Shown piece by piece: positions 46,410 through 58,081 of a stretch of 64,000 bases of DNA; the first letter of the stretch is position 1; each line of letters starts with the position of its first letter. The notes below the pieces were generated by a model. It had not been told where the DNA came from. It saw nothing but the letters and a program-made list of their open reading frames with translations, and did not search any database. The stretch lies in contig JAKSZT010032888.1 in the NCBI GenBank assembly GCA_026826555.1, forward strand, positions 1,404,035-1,468,034, written 5' to 3'. The DNA is from Tolypeutes matacus (lineage: Eukaryota > Chordata > Mammalia > Cingulata > Chlamyphoridae). The position numbers and the translations under genes were made by a program.

Positions 46410-48000
46410 TCATGTATTAATATTTCAATAATTTTTTGATAAAGAAAGGATGCTGTATTTTATCAAAAGCCTATTCAGCATCAATTGAGATGATCATGTA
46501 ATTTTTCTTCTTCAGTTTATTAATGTGGCATATTACACTGATTTATTTTCTTATGTAAAACCACCCTTGCATACATGGGATAAAACCCACTTGATCATGA
46601 TGCATAATTCTTTTAATGAGCTGTTGGATTCTATGAACACATATTTTCTTGAGGATTTTTGCTTCTCTATTCATTAGGGAAATGGGTTTGCTTCTTTTTT
46701 TTTTTTTTTCCCATAATAACTTTATCTGGCTTTGGGACTATTGTGTTGACTTCATAGAATGAGTTTGGTAAGTCTCCCTCCTGTTCAAATTTTTGGAATA
46801 GTTTGTGCAAGACTAGTAATAAATCTTTGAATTATTGGCAGAATTCATCTGTGAAACCATCTTGTCCTGGGCTTTTCTTTGTTGAATGGTTTCTGATGAC
46901 TGTTTCAATCTCTTTGTGATTAGTTTGTTGAAGTCTTCTATCTCTTCTAAGGTCAGTGTTGGTTGTTTCTGTGTTTCTAGAAATTTGTTCATTTTGTCTA
47001 TGTTGTCTAGTTTGTTGGCATACATGTGTTTACAGTATACTCTTATGACCTATTTCATTTATGTGGTGTCAGAAGTAATGTACCCCCTCTAAATTCTGGT
47101 TTTATTTATTTGCATTTTCTCTCTTTTTTCTTTGACAATCTAGCTATACTTTGCTGATTATATTCATCTTCTCAAAGAACCAACTTTTGGTTGTGTTGAT
47201 TTTCCTTACTGTTTTTTGTTGTTCCTTCTGCTTATTTTGGGATTAGTTTACTATTCTTTTTCTACTTCCTCCAGGATTTAGTTGTGACTTTGATTTTTTT
47301 TATCTTTCTTCCTTTTCATAGTAGGTGTTTAGCACTACGAATTTTCCTTACAACATTGCCTTTGCTGCATCCTAAAGTTTTTATAAGTTGTGTTCTCATT
47401 TTCATTCATCTTGATATACTTACTGATTTCTCTTTCAAGTTCTTCTTTGACCCCCTGGTTGTTTAAGAGTGTGTTCTTTAATCCCCATACATTTGTGTAT
47501 TTTCCAGTCTTCTGCCTCTTATTTATTTCCAGCTTCATTACATTATGATCATTTTAAAAATGCTTTGTATAATTTCAGTCTTTAAAATTCATTAAGGCTT
47601 GATTTGTGAGCCAACATATGCTCAATCATTGAGAATGATCCATGATGACTGGGGAAGAAAATGTATCCTGGAGTTTAGGGTTGCATTGTTCTGGATATGT
47701 CTGTTAGGTCTAGTTCATTTATTATGTTGTCCAAGTTCTGTTTCCTTGTTGATCTTCTGCCCAGATGTTCTATTTATTGATGTCAACAGTATATTGAATT
47801 CTATAATTTTAGAGATATCTATTTTTTTTCCTTCTGCTTTTCCAGCATTTGCCTCATGTATTTTGGGGCATCTGGTTTGATATATAGATATTTATGATCG
47901 TTATTTATTAGTAGTAGATTGCTGCTTTTAATAGTATATAATTCCTTCTTTTCTCTTATAAGAGCTTTGCTGTCTGATAGCAATATAGCTACATTTTTAG
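46410..48000 (-). mobile_element. Antisense L1, ORF2 5' half
   Basis: The minus strand reads ORF2 from the RT region (about 46410-46800), through an LEEIEDFNKLI-like linker (about 46890-46960) and an INKIDK-type stretch near 47190, into the endonuclease domain (about 47540-48000). Frame-broken. An LTR interrupts it at 48001. Confidence 0.82.
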
Positions 48001-48611
48001 GCAGCCAAAGGGGTGCTGATCAAAATACCAGAAATATGTTGGCTGTTATAAAGTATTTATTTGGTGTAGAAGCTTACAGCTACAAGGCTCTTAAAAGTCC
48101 AACTCAAGGTTAGTTTTCTCACCAAAATCTGTTGTCAATCTTTGCAAGTGTTCAGCCTTCCTTCTCTCTTCTAATGCTCCATGGTCTCAGCTTCTTCCAA
48201 GCCCAACTGTAGGCTACTATAGGCCTCATTTATTTCCAGGTTCAGCTGCTCTGATGTCTTCACAAGGTCAGCTGTAAACTGTCAGATGAATGGTTCATCA
48301 CTCTCCTGAGGCTCCAGGATCAAACCTGAGAAAATTCTTCCTCTCATCATCTTCTGTATCTTCTGTGTTTTCCTGTGTGTGATTCTGAGTCAGTGTCCCT
48401 TTAAATAGCCCACCAAGGGAGTAGAGACTCAACCCTGAGTCACAACTTACTGATGTGGTTGAATCAAAGCCCTAATCTTGATTGAATCAAGTAAACATAA
48501 AACCTTTGAATTTAATACATTCAAAGTGTATCACACCCAGAAGAAAGACCAGTTTGCAAGCATAATCAATATCTTTTTTTGTAATTCATAAAATATATCA
48601 AACTGCTACAT
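48001..48611 (-). mobile_element. MaLR-like solo LTR (older relative)
   Basis: Shares 'cagccaaaggggtgctgat', 'tataaagtatttatttggtgtagaag' and the 'atatatcaaactgctaca' end with the LTRs at 37822 and 40604, but is clearly more diverged. The outer TGTATTAGT end is missing or altered. Confidence 0.75.
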
Positions 48612-50640
48612 TTCTAGAATCTCCTCTGAGACTCTCTCTCCAAACTTTTCCTTTCAGGCTGCAGCACGTTCTTTAATAGTTTGTGTAAGGCTAGTCTCTT
48701 GGTGACTCTCAATTTCTGTTTATCTGTGATTATCCTAAATTCACCCCCATTTTTGAGGGATAATTTTGCCTGACCTAGAATTCTTAACTAGCAATTTTTC
48801 TCTTTCAGTTTCTTAAATCTCCCATACCACTACCTTCTCACTTCCATGGTTTCTGATGAGAACTCAACACTTAATCTTATTGGGCTACCCTTGTATTGTT
48901 GTTTTGCTGCTTTCAGAATTCTCTCTTTATCTTTGGCATTTTTCATTCTGATTATTATGTATTTTGGAGTAGGTCTTTTAGATTTATTCAGATTGGAGTA
49001 CCTTGTGCTTCTTGGACATGGATATCTATGTTCTTCAAAAGAGTTTGGAAATCTTCTACCATTATTTCCTCAAATATTCCTTCTGCTCCTTTTCTTTTCT
49101 CTTTTCTTCTCCTTCTGTGACACCCATGATGCAAATTTCTGAGCACCCCATGCTTTCATTCAGTTCCCTGAGTCCCTGCTGAATTTTTTTCCATTCTTTT
49201 CTCTATCTGTTCTTCTGTCTGTTAAATTTTGAAGTCCTCTCTTCTATCATACTGATGCTTTAGTCTGCTCCTTCAAATATGTTGTTGTATGTCTGTATTA
49301 TATTTTTTATTTCATTTATTGCACCTTTCATTCCATAAGACCTATTTTTCTTTGCATGTTTTCAAAGTCTTCTTTGTGTTCACCAAGTGTCTACTTACAA
49401 TCCTTAATCTAGCTCTCTCACTGAATTTATTAAGGAGATTTGTTTGAACATCTGTGATTAGTTGTCCAAATCCTGCATGTTGCCTGAAAGTTTAATTTGT
49501 TCCTTAGTCAGTGCTATATACTCCTGGTTTTTAGTATGGCTCAAAATTTTTTGCTGGTATCTTGGTGTCTGATTTTCTTAATTTTTTTATTCTGGGCTCG
49601 GTTTCACTCTTTAGCCTAGGACTTTCTTGTTGATTGGCTTTGTGCTAAAGCTCCTCTTTGACACTTACTTAAACTTATTTTAGAAATATATTAAAGCTCA
49701 TGTTTAATAAATCAGATTTTTTTCTGCCATTATTCATCTATTTCTTGCCATTTTTACACTGCCAATGGTGGCATTGATGCTGAGGGTATGGGTGGTAATC
49801 TGAGCCATGCAGGCTGAAACTGCCCATATTGCCCCAGAAACTAATAAATTTCTTCCCACCTTTCTCTCCTGCCAGGGATGGTCTAAAAGCCTATGCTATG
49901 GTTTGTATTCTAAGCTGTGCAGGCTGAAACTGCCTGCAGTTGCCCAGAGAGCCTGATGAAGGTCCACCCAACTTCCTCTCCTGCAGGAGGCAGCAGTGGA
50001 GCCAAAGGTGTGGGCAGCAATCTATGCTATCTGGGCTGAAGTGATCTGTAGTTGCCAGGAGACTGGTGAAGCTTCAACCACTATCCTCCCCTCTCAAGGT
50101 TGAGTTTGGAGTCTAGCCTTGGTCTGTAATCTGACCTGGATGGAAAGAATTTGATCCCTAACAAACAGTAAGTCACTATGATATCCAGCCTCCCTTTGAC
50201 TTCTGGCAAGGGTGGAGTTAAGATGCTACCAGCTTCTTTCTGACTTGGGCAGGTTCAAACTTTAGTTCTACTAAAATTGGACTCTAGCCAGCTGAATTTG
50301 TTAATCAATAGCTGAAGTCAGTGCCTGTCCATCTCCTCCTCCCGTCTTTTTGGGAAAGGGAGTTTCCAACTCCAGCCAAGGAGTGGCTCCCAAAGTAGCC
50401 ACCAGTGGGTGTGGGCACTGGCCTCCACAGTGTTGCATGTACTACTCATAAATCTTCACCACAGATGGTCAGCCCCCTCCTTCAATTCTTCCAATGATGG
50501 TACACAGTGCTTTGCTTGTCTTTGAGACTCCAAAACAGAGAGTTTAGATAGGGCCTTTCTGATTACTAACTGCACTGTGGGATGAGCTGAATTTTAGAGA
50601 TTGCTACTTTGTCTATTTCTCCTGAATGCATCTTTTGGTG
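48612..50640 (-). mobile_element. Antisense L1: ORF1 and 5' UTR
   Basis: The minus strand shows the ORF1 C-terminal and middle parts (about 48780-49150; mirrored 'cctttctcttcttctccttctg' block near 49090-49120), the coiled-coil part (to about 49560), then a 5' UTR to about 50640. About 1 kb of the ORF1/ORF2 junction and endonuclease start seems to be missing next to the LTR. Confidence 0.75.
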
Positions 50641-51359
50641 AATTAAGAAAATAAAATTATTTCAGAGGTTATAGAAATGGGTGGCATGATGGAGTATAGT
50701 ATCCCATCATCACTCCAGACATCCCCGCCCTTGTGAGCTCCACTGCCCAAACCTGAACTCAGTCTGAAGGTCTGTTCAGGCCCCTTCCTTCCTAGCACAG
50801 GGCCTACCCTTCTCATAACTCCTACCCAGCTCTTCCAAAGCACCTAACAATCTATAACAGCATAGTCTCACTTTAGGATCACAGTGTTAATTCCTTCTTT
50901 ACCTAAATTGATCTTCTGCTGTAATTCTTATTTGAGTAACATTTCTCCATTCATCCCCCACTCCTTCTCTGATGTCCTCCTGTGCTGCCCTACAGTGACC
51001 CAGCCCTGCTTCGTGTTTCCTTCTTGGTCCCTTGCCTGGCCCCTAACAACACCTTAAGGTGTTCTTCCTGCCTGTCCTATATTTCTTGCTGGATTTTCAT
51101 GCTGCACCCCCCTGAACCACAAAGCTCATGCTTCACCCTGATCTCTCCAATCCTTCCTTCTTATTCAGAAATCTATGGATACCCTTAGGCTAACATCACC
51201 TTGATGCCACAAACGTTACTTGAGGTTTTTGTGTCATGGTAATCTGAGGTTTTGGAAATGAAAGCTTTCAAACATGGACATATATTTTCTACCTTCTAAA
51301 CTTTGAAATTAGAAATTTTCTAAATTTCTAGATTTTCTACTTTCTAATTTCTAAATTTT
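50641..51359. other. Unassigned
   Basis: C/T-rich, with no family recognised. Two 66-68 codon open frames on opposite strands have no motif. Confidence 0.4.
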
Positions 51360-52690
51360 AAATTTGGAGTTCAAAAATAGAGCCTCATGTCTATGGTCAA
51401 TTGATTTTTTAAATGCCAGCCAAGTCCACTCAATTGGGGAAGAATAGTTCTCTTCAACAAATGGTTTTGGGAGAACTGGATATTAACAGAAAGAAGAGAG
51501 ACAGCCAAGACAAACAACCCATAAAAAAATGGGCAAAATATTGAATAGACATTTCTCCAAAGTAGATATATAAATGGCCAAAAAGCATATGAAAAGATCC
51601 TCAAATTCATTAGCTATAAAAGAAATGCAAATCAGAGCCACAATGTGATACCATTTCACACCCACTAAAATGACAACTATTTAAAAAATGGGAAGTTACA
51701 AGAGTTTGAAAGGATGTGGAGAAATAGCAACATTTATTGCTGGTGGGAATGATAAATAGTGGCAGTTACTGTGGAAGACTGGCAGTTCCTCGGAAATGTA
51801 TGTATAGAAGTACCATATGAAGCTGCAATCTCACCTCTAGCTAAATATCAAAATAATTTGTAAACAGGGAATACCCAATGTTCATAGTGGCATTATTTAC
51901 AATTGTTGAAAGATGAAAGTAACCCAAGTGTCCATCAACCAATCAATGGATAAATAAAATGTGGTATATACATTTAATGGAATATTTTTCAGCCATAAAA
52001 AGTAATGAAGTTCTGATAAATATGACAACTTGGATGAACCTTGAACACACCGTGTTAAGTAAAATAAGCCTTATACAAAAGGACAAATATTGTGTGAAAT
52101 AATTAAAATAAGCAAATGCAGAGTCAGAATCTAGAATATGGGTTATCAGGGTCTGAGGTAAGGGTAGGCAATTAGGAGTTAATGCATAAATTGTCAAGTT
52201 CTAGTAAGGTTGATAGTAAAGTTTTGGTAACGAATGATCGTGATGGTAGTGCAACATTGTGAACGTAATTAACAGCACTCAATTATATATATGAATATGA
52301 TTAACAGGAGAAATTTTAGGTTGTTTATATGTTAAAAGAATAATTTAAAAAACAAATTAATGTACATTCTAAACAGAGAACCCTATTTTAAATGATATAA
52401 TATAGTTACTAATACAATTATAAAAGTGTTTTTTCAAGAATTGTAACAAATATACCACACTAATGGAAGGTGTTAATAATAAGGTGGTATACAGGAACTT
52501 TGTATTTGATGAATAGTTTTTCTGTATAACTACAGTGGTTTAGTGTATAGTCAATAATTCAAATTTATGAAGGAAATAGAAGAGAACCATGTGGAGAAAT
52601 TGGAAGGCTGGGGTAGATATTATTCTTAATTCTAATTTTAGTCTTCACAGAAGATTCAGGGAATCCAAAGGTTATGAATATATGAGTATT
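51360..52690 (+). mobile_element. Old L1 fragment: ORF2 C-terminus and 3' UTR
   Basis: Sense ORF2 end ('caacaaatggttttgggagaactgg' near 51457) with an internal loss near 51492, then 'aacaacccataaaaaaatgggc', 'tggaatatttttcagccataaaa' near 51978 and a decayed 3' UTR. Confidence 0.8.
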
Positions 52691-52694
52691 TCTA

Positions 52695-52881
52695 GAATTC
52701 ATAACAATGAGTTGACATTAGTTTTCTTTTAAAGTCTGTTTCATCTGATATTAGTATAGCTACCCCTGTTCTTTTTTGGTTACTGTTTGCATGGAATATC
52801 TTTCTCCAACCTTTCACTTTCTATCAATTTGTATCCCTGGGTCTAAAGTGAGTCTCCTGTAGATGGCTTATCCATTCTGTC
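52695..52881 (-). mobile_element. Antisense L1, endonuclease start (left of insertion)
   Basis: Minus-strand ORF2 N-terminal region ('agtatagctacccctgttcttttttgg' near 52755). It continues at 53439 after a younger L1 insertion. Confidence 0.78.
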
Positions 52882-52895
52882 AGCCTATATCTTTT
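52882..52895. repeat. Target-site duplication of inverted L1 (left)
   Basis: AGCCTATATCTTTT, repeated exactly at 53425-53438. Confidence 0.92.
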
Positions 52896-53424
52896 TTTTT
52901 TTTTTTAATTATGGGTAAAAATCAAAATTCTCACAATACATACAAACATTTGCAAAATGATATATAAATATATATGCATATATGTGTATTTGCTTACAAA
53001 AATGTTATTTATATATATATATACACATATATTTTAAGAGGTGCTTAGATTACCCAAAATATTATATGGAACCCACTGGGATTCCCATGTTCTTAGGTAT
53101 ACTTCCAGAGACTGGAGCCTCCCGCCTACCTATGTGCCAGGTGTGCATGAAATCTAGGTGGAGCTGCAACTCCTACCCTACAGCTCAATGGACTCATCCA
53201 AGTCACCTGGTGAGGAGACAACGATGGGCAATGGCCATCCCAGGGAATGGAGAGGGCCTGCATCTGCAGGCAGGATCATCCCACCCACCATATCCATGGG
53301 ATATAAGCCCTCTCTCACTTGGAGTTGGAGTGGACATCACCATCCCAGTCCCCTCAAGATTGGGGGAAGAACTATGGACTAGAGTGGACTTGATGGTATT
53401 CTCTTGTTCACATATGGTGACTCT
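52896..53424 (-). mobile_element. 5'-inverted (twin-primed) truncated L1
   Basis: 52896-53092 is antisense 3' UTR with poly(T). At about 53092 the orientation flips: 53093-53424 is sense and matches about 32793-33125 of the full-length element. The part equal to about 33126-33449 is missing. One exact 14-base duplication pair encloses both halves, the standard product of twin priming. The 152-codon open frame across the junction is an accident. Confidence 0.93.
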
Positions 53425-53438
53425 AGCCTATATCTTTT
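53425..53438. repeat. Target-site duplication of inverted L1 (right)
   Basis: Exact pair of 52882-52895. Confidence 0.92.
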
Positions 53439-55500
53439 GATTTGGGAGTTTAATCCATTCAATTTCAATGATATTACTGTAAATGCATTATTTACTTTCA
53501 CCATTTTATTCTTTGGCTTTTCTATGGTCATATCTTATTTTCATCTGTCATTTTGCCCTTTTCCTTATCCTTTCTGTTAGTCTTCCCTTCTACACTCTCC
53601 TCCAAGTCTCTCTGTTCCATATTTTCCTTTTGGGCTGTAGGGCTCCCTATAGTGCTTCCTGCAGAGCTGGGTTCTTTTTTGTGAACTCTCTTAGTTTCTG
53701 TTTATTTGTGAATAATTAAAACTCACCTCCATATTTGAACGACAGTTTTTCTGGATAAAGAATTTTCAGCTGGCAAATTTTCTCTTTCAGTATCTTAATT
53801 ATATCATACCACTGTCTTCTCACATCCATGGTTTCTGATGATAATTCAACACAAAGTCTTACTGGGCATCACTTATATGTGTTGGTTTGCTTCTTCTTGT
53901 TGCTTTCAGAATTTTCTCTTTATCTTTGGTATTTGACATTCTGAGTAGTATATGTCTTGGAGTATGTCTACTTTGAATTTGCTCTGATTGGACATGCAAA
54001 TTCATTTCTTCCATGAGAGTTGGGAAACTTTCAAACATTATTTCCACAAATACTCTTTCTGCCCCTTTTCCCTTCTCTTCTCCTTCTGGGACTCCCATGA
54101 CATGTATGTTGTGCTTCATGCTATCATTCAATTTTTTCCCCATTCTTTTCTCTCTTCGTTTTCAGTTGTTCTGTCTTATACATCACCTAGTCTTTCTTCT
54201 ATGATTATAAGTCTGCTGTGTTATGCTGCTACTGTGCTTTTGATCTCACTTATTGTCTTTCATTCACATAAGCTCTTTTATTTTTCTATCAATTTTTCTA
54301 ATTCTTCTTTGTACTCACCCATTGTCTTCTTGATGTTCTTTACCTCTATAGCTATATTGTCTTTCAACTCCTTGATTTGATTTAGGTTAGTATGAACATC
54401 ATTGATTAGTTGTCTCAAATCATATGTCTCATCTGGGCCTTTGATTCTTCCTTTGCTTGAGTAGTAGCTTCCTTCTCCTTAGTATGGCTTGTAATGTTTT
54501 TCTATTGTTTAGGCATCTGGTTATGGTTTTGATTTATTCTGATGCTCAATTTATCTCTCTTGCATAGGGATTTACTGGTAGGAGGGTGTGTCTTGCTGTT
54601 GTTCTTTCATTCTCATTTCAACCAGTTGTAGTTCTTTTTTACCTGTTTAGTTGCTCAAATCTAGGCCATGCACCCAGTAATGGGTTGAATACAAGCTTCC
54701 AAGGCCATGGGGAGGAAGGCTGTAAAGGCCCCAAAAAAGCCTCTTTTATTTATTTACTTTTATTTTCATTACATGCACTTTCTTCATGAGCCTGCAGGTG
54801 GCACTCTTTGGAAGGCCTCTTAGCTCAAACCCTAGTCAGAATATATTCACAGTAATCCCAACCAGAACAATGTGACAGAGGATTCTGTCTCAGGGCTATT
54901 TAGAGCCTCTCAAATCAATCTTTTTCAGAAGCTGTTCTCCTCCCTTTGCTGACAGCCCTTTTCCTGGATGGGAAATAATTCCACTCCCTTATGCATCCTC
55001 AACAATCAAAGTCAGTAGGGAGGGTTTTTGAGGGGGTTGCATCTCTTTAGTCCCATGCCAGACCCCAGGGTAAACAATGATGTGGCCCCACCCATCCTGG
55101 AAGAGCTCATGGGTCACAGCAGACCAAATTTGTTGGCCAGAAACTGAATCAATATTAGGCTGCACTCCACTTTTCCCCTTTCTTGGGGATGTGGACCCCT
55201 ACACTGCCCTCTGTCTATAGCCACCAATCAGAGGCCAGAGGACTCAAAAATTTCTTTCTGAGGGTAGGCAGATGGGCACTGGCATATGCAGCTGCAACGG
55301 CAGCTTTAATCACAGACTTTTCCCATAAACACTCATTTTCTTTTTTTCTTTGCCCCTGTATTTTCAGGGCAGTCTTCATCACTCCCTTGGTGTTCTAAAC
55401 CCTAGGACATTATTTAAGCAGTTTCTGCCTTACCTCTACTGTTTTCTGGGAGAGAAGTGAGTCTTGTGTCTCTCTAATCCTCCACCTTCCCAGAAGTTTC
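53439..55500 (-). mobile_element. Antisense L1: ORF1 and 5' UTR (right of insertion)
   Basis: The minus strand gives the ORF1 C-terminal part (MSNTKDKEKILKATR at about 53885-53930), the middle (GVPEGEEKGKGAERV near 54065-54110), a coiled coil up to about 54400, then a 5' UTR to about 55500. Confidence 0.82.
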
Positions 55501-55896
55501 TCTGTTACTTTTTAATATATTTTTCTTTGTATTTGATGAGCCCTCTCCTCTTGAGACAATTTCTTTGCCTGAATGCATGTTTTTCCAATTACAAATAAAA
55601 TATCAGACACTTTGGAGGTGGTCTTTACAACATTGTTGCCACCACTCACTATATTTTGGTGATTTCAACTTCAATTAAATTTAAACTAAAATCTCATTTG
55701 TCAGTTGCACTAACCACATTCCAAGGGAATATATGAAATGTCTTTCTAATATATATAGAATAATTATAATACAAAGGGCAGTTCAGTAACCAAATCATAA
55801 GAATAGAACAATATCAGTAACTTTGCTACATTCTGCATGCACCACATTCAAAACCCCTTCCCTCACATCCAGATTCTTACTTTTGTGATTATCAAA
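55501..55896. other. Unassigned
   Basis: AT-rich. Nothing recognised. Confidence 0.4.
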
Positions 55897-55907
55897 CATT
55901 TGCTTTT
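55897..55907. repeat. Target-site duplication of SINE dimer (left)
   Basis: CATTTGCTTTT, repeated at 56110-56120. Confidence 0.8.
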
Positions 55908-56109
55908 TTTAAGGAGGTACAGGGGATTGAACCCAGGACCTCATACATGGGAAGCAAGTGTTCAACCACTGAGCTACATGCACTCCCCAATGACAGTTGG
56001 TTTTGATATTTGTTTGTTTGTTTGTTTTTAGGAGGTACTGGGAGTCAAACCTGGGCCTTGTACATGGGAAGCAGGTGCTCAACTGCTTGCCCTACATGCA
56101 CTCCCCAAT
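55908..56109 (-). mobile_element. Dimeric DAS-type SINE
   Basis: Two antisense monomers (about 55911-55988 and 56029-56107), each 'aggaggtac...ttgaaccca / tcaaacctg...catgggaagcaggtgctcaac...catgcactcccc', joined by a TTTG-rich linker. One duplication pair encloses both. Confidence 0.88.
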
Positions 56110-56120
56110 CATTTGCTTTT
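56110..56120. repeat. Target-site duplication of SINE dimer (right)
   Basis: Pair of 55897-55907. Confidence 0.8.
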
Positions 56121-57439
56121 TATTAAAGGTTCATCGCATTTTAAAATCCCCAAACAATATACTGATTTTTTGGTTTGCATTTTACTTGTTGCATTTGTGT
56201 CATGTTGGTTTATATTTGTTTACTACAGATTTTTCGTATGCCAAGTACAGTATTAGGGGTTGAATTGGAAGTGTCACATTTATTTTAACTAATTTCTCCC
56301 CATAGAAACTCTATAAAGTGTTTAATGATTGAATATATAAGCAAAAATTTTTCAGAAGCTATATACCAGTATCAGGACTGGAAGGCAAGTCCATCTATGT
56401 CCAAATTATGATCTTAAATATCTTACTTTCCAACACCTTTTATAATATCTGAAATTCTACTTTGAATTATTCATTCTTTTAAATTCATATAGCTTGTTAA
56501 ATGGATTTTCACATTCCTCTGCAGTATGTGATACAGAAGTAAGGGGTTAATTTAATAAAAAAATAGTTAATTAAAATAGCAAGGCTATCACTTCTAAAAT
56601 GTATTATTATTTAAATCTTAAGCTAGTGTTATTGTAGATAACAGGGGACACATATTTAAAAGATGTCCCAGTGTTGCCTGTTTCCCTAGACATAAATTGA
56701 GTGATATCACAAGATCCTCAAGGACAAGCCCAGATATAGCACACCAGAGTGAGGTCCACACTGAAGGCTTCACATATTCAAAGATTCCTGTCATCTCTAG
56801 TTTCCCACTCCTCAACATGAAAAGAAACCCAGGGATGATCACACAACTGAGGAGAGGCTCAATGAAAGGTAGAGACTAGTTCAAGTATACAACAAAATAG
56901 TAACATTTACTGGATCTCAGAAAAGTAACCTATAAACATTCTCTGGTTGGAAGAAATGCACAGGCTCCCATCTGGAGCTTGCAAGGAGGGCTGACTAGGG
57001 TTTCCTGAGTACACTGGTGAGTAGAGAGAGCAGAGGGGAGAGAGGAATTCAAGCATCACTTAAATGATCACAGCCCTGAATCTCTGGGCACATTTCCTGT
57101 CCCAGACTGTCAGGCCCAGATGACCCCAGATATTGGGGTTAATTACTTTATTTACTCATAAGGAAACTGAGGCTAGGGGAGGAAGGAATATATCAGTGCC
57201 CACAGGGTGAGTCAGAAACTTTATCTGGTTCTTCTCCTGAGACTGTTCAGATCCTAAGCCAAGGTTAAAGGTGAAAAAGGAAATCAAATCTGTTTTCTCC
57301 ATCCCACAGGAGTTTTGACTATAATCTCTACATTGAAAAGGGCATATGAGAAACAGTGGAGATAGGGAAATAAAGTCTAAAAACCCTGACTTCTTCTAGG
57401 CCCTGGCCAAGAATAGGACCTAGGCCGACCACCAATCAC
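56121..57439. other. Unassigned
   Basis: No gene recognised. A short 'aaggaaactgaggctagggga' near 57160-57180 could be an old MIR core. Confidence 0.4.
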
Positions 57440-57565
57440 TGATGTCAGAGATATTTGAGCCAGCTGGGGATAGTTGTGGGACCATGGGCAAGTTTCCTTC
57501 TCTGATCCTTGGACTCCCAATAAATGTATCTATCTCCAACCACTGTAAAAGTCCTATGAAATGAC
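57440..57565 (+). mobile_element. MIR-like ancient SINE
   Basis: 'Gggaccatgggcaagtttccttctctgatcctt' type wording resembles the MIR core in sense. Weak; edges approximate. Confidence 0.45.
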
Positions 57566-57613
57566 ATCTACAAGTGTATTCATAACATATTTATTCATAA
57601 TATCCCAAAACTG

Positions 57614-58081
57614 AACCAGTCCAGATTTCATATTTTATATGAATTCCTAAAAGAGATATTGATTATGTTTGTAAACTGGTCTGTTCCTCTAAGCATGACA
57701 CCCTTTGTATTAAATCCAAAGACTTACATTTGCTTGATTAAATTAAGATTAGAGTTTTGATTTAATCATATCAGTAGGGCATGGCCCAGGGTTGAGTCCC
57801 TGCCCCCTTAATGGGCTATATAAATGCACACTCACTCTAGGAGAACACTGTAGGAGACATAGCAGGGAAGAGAACTTAGTTTTGATGCTGAAGCCCTGGG
57901 GAGAGCTGGGCCATTCACCTGACAGTTTGCAGCTGCAGGGACCACAGCTGTGAGCAGTTGAGAAGGTTCAGAAAGAAATGAGCCCTCCAGCTGACAGCTG
58001 AGATCAAAAGAATTTGGGACCATGGAGCTTTAAGAGGAAAGATTTCTGGTACTTTGCACCAGCACCCCTTTGGCTAATACA
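57614..58081 (+). mobile_element. MaLR-like LTR (sense)
   Basis: Ends 'gcaccagcacccctttggctaatac', the mirror of the start of the LTRs at 37822, 40604 and 48001. It shares the 'ttgattatgtttgtaaactggtctg' and 'taatgggctatataaatgc' (TATA) blocks with the 48001 copy. No partner LTR or duplication was found. Confidence 0.75.

Noticed and set aside
52982..53440. 152-codon open frame with apparent conservation to other copies
   Set aside because: It crosses the inversion junction of a twin-primed L1, so the reading frame joins unrelated strands.
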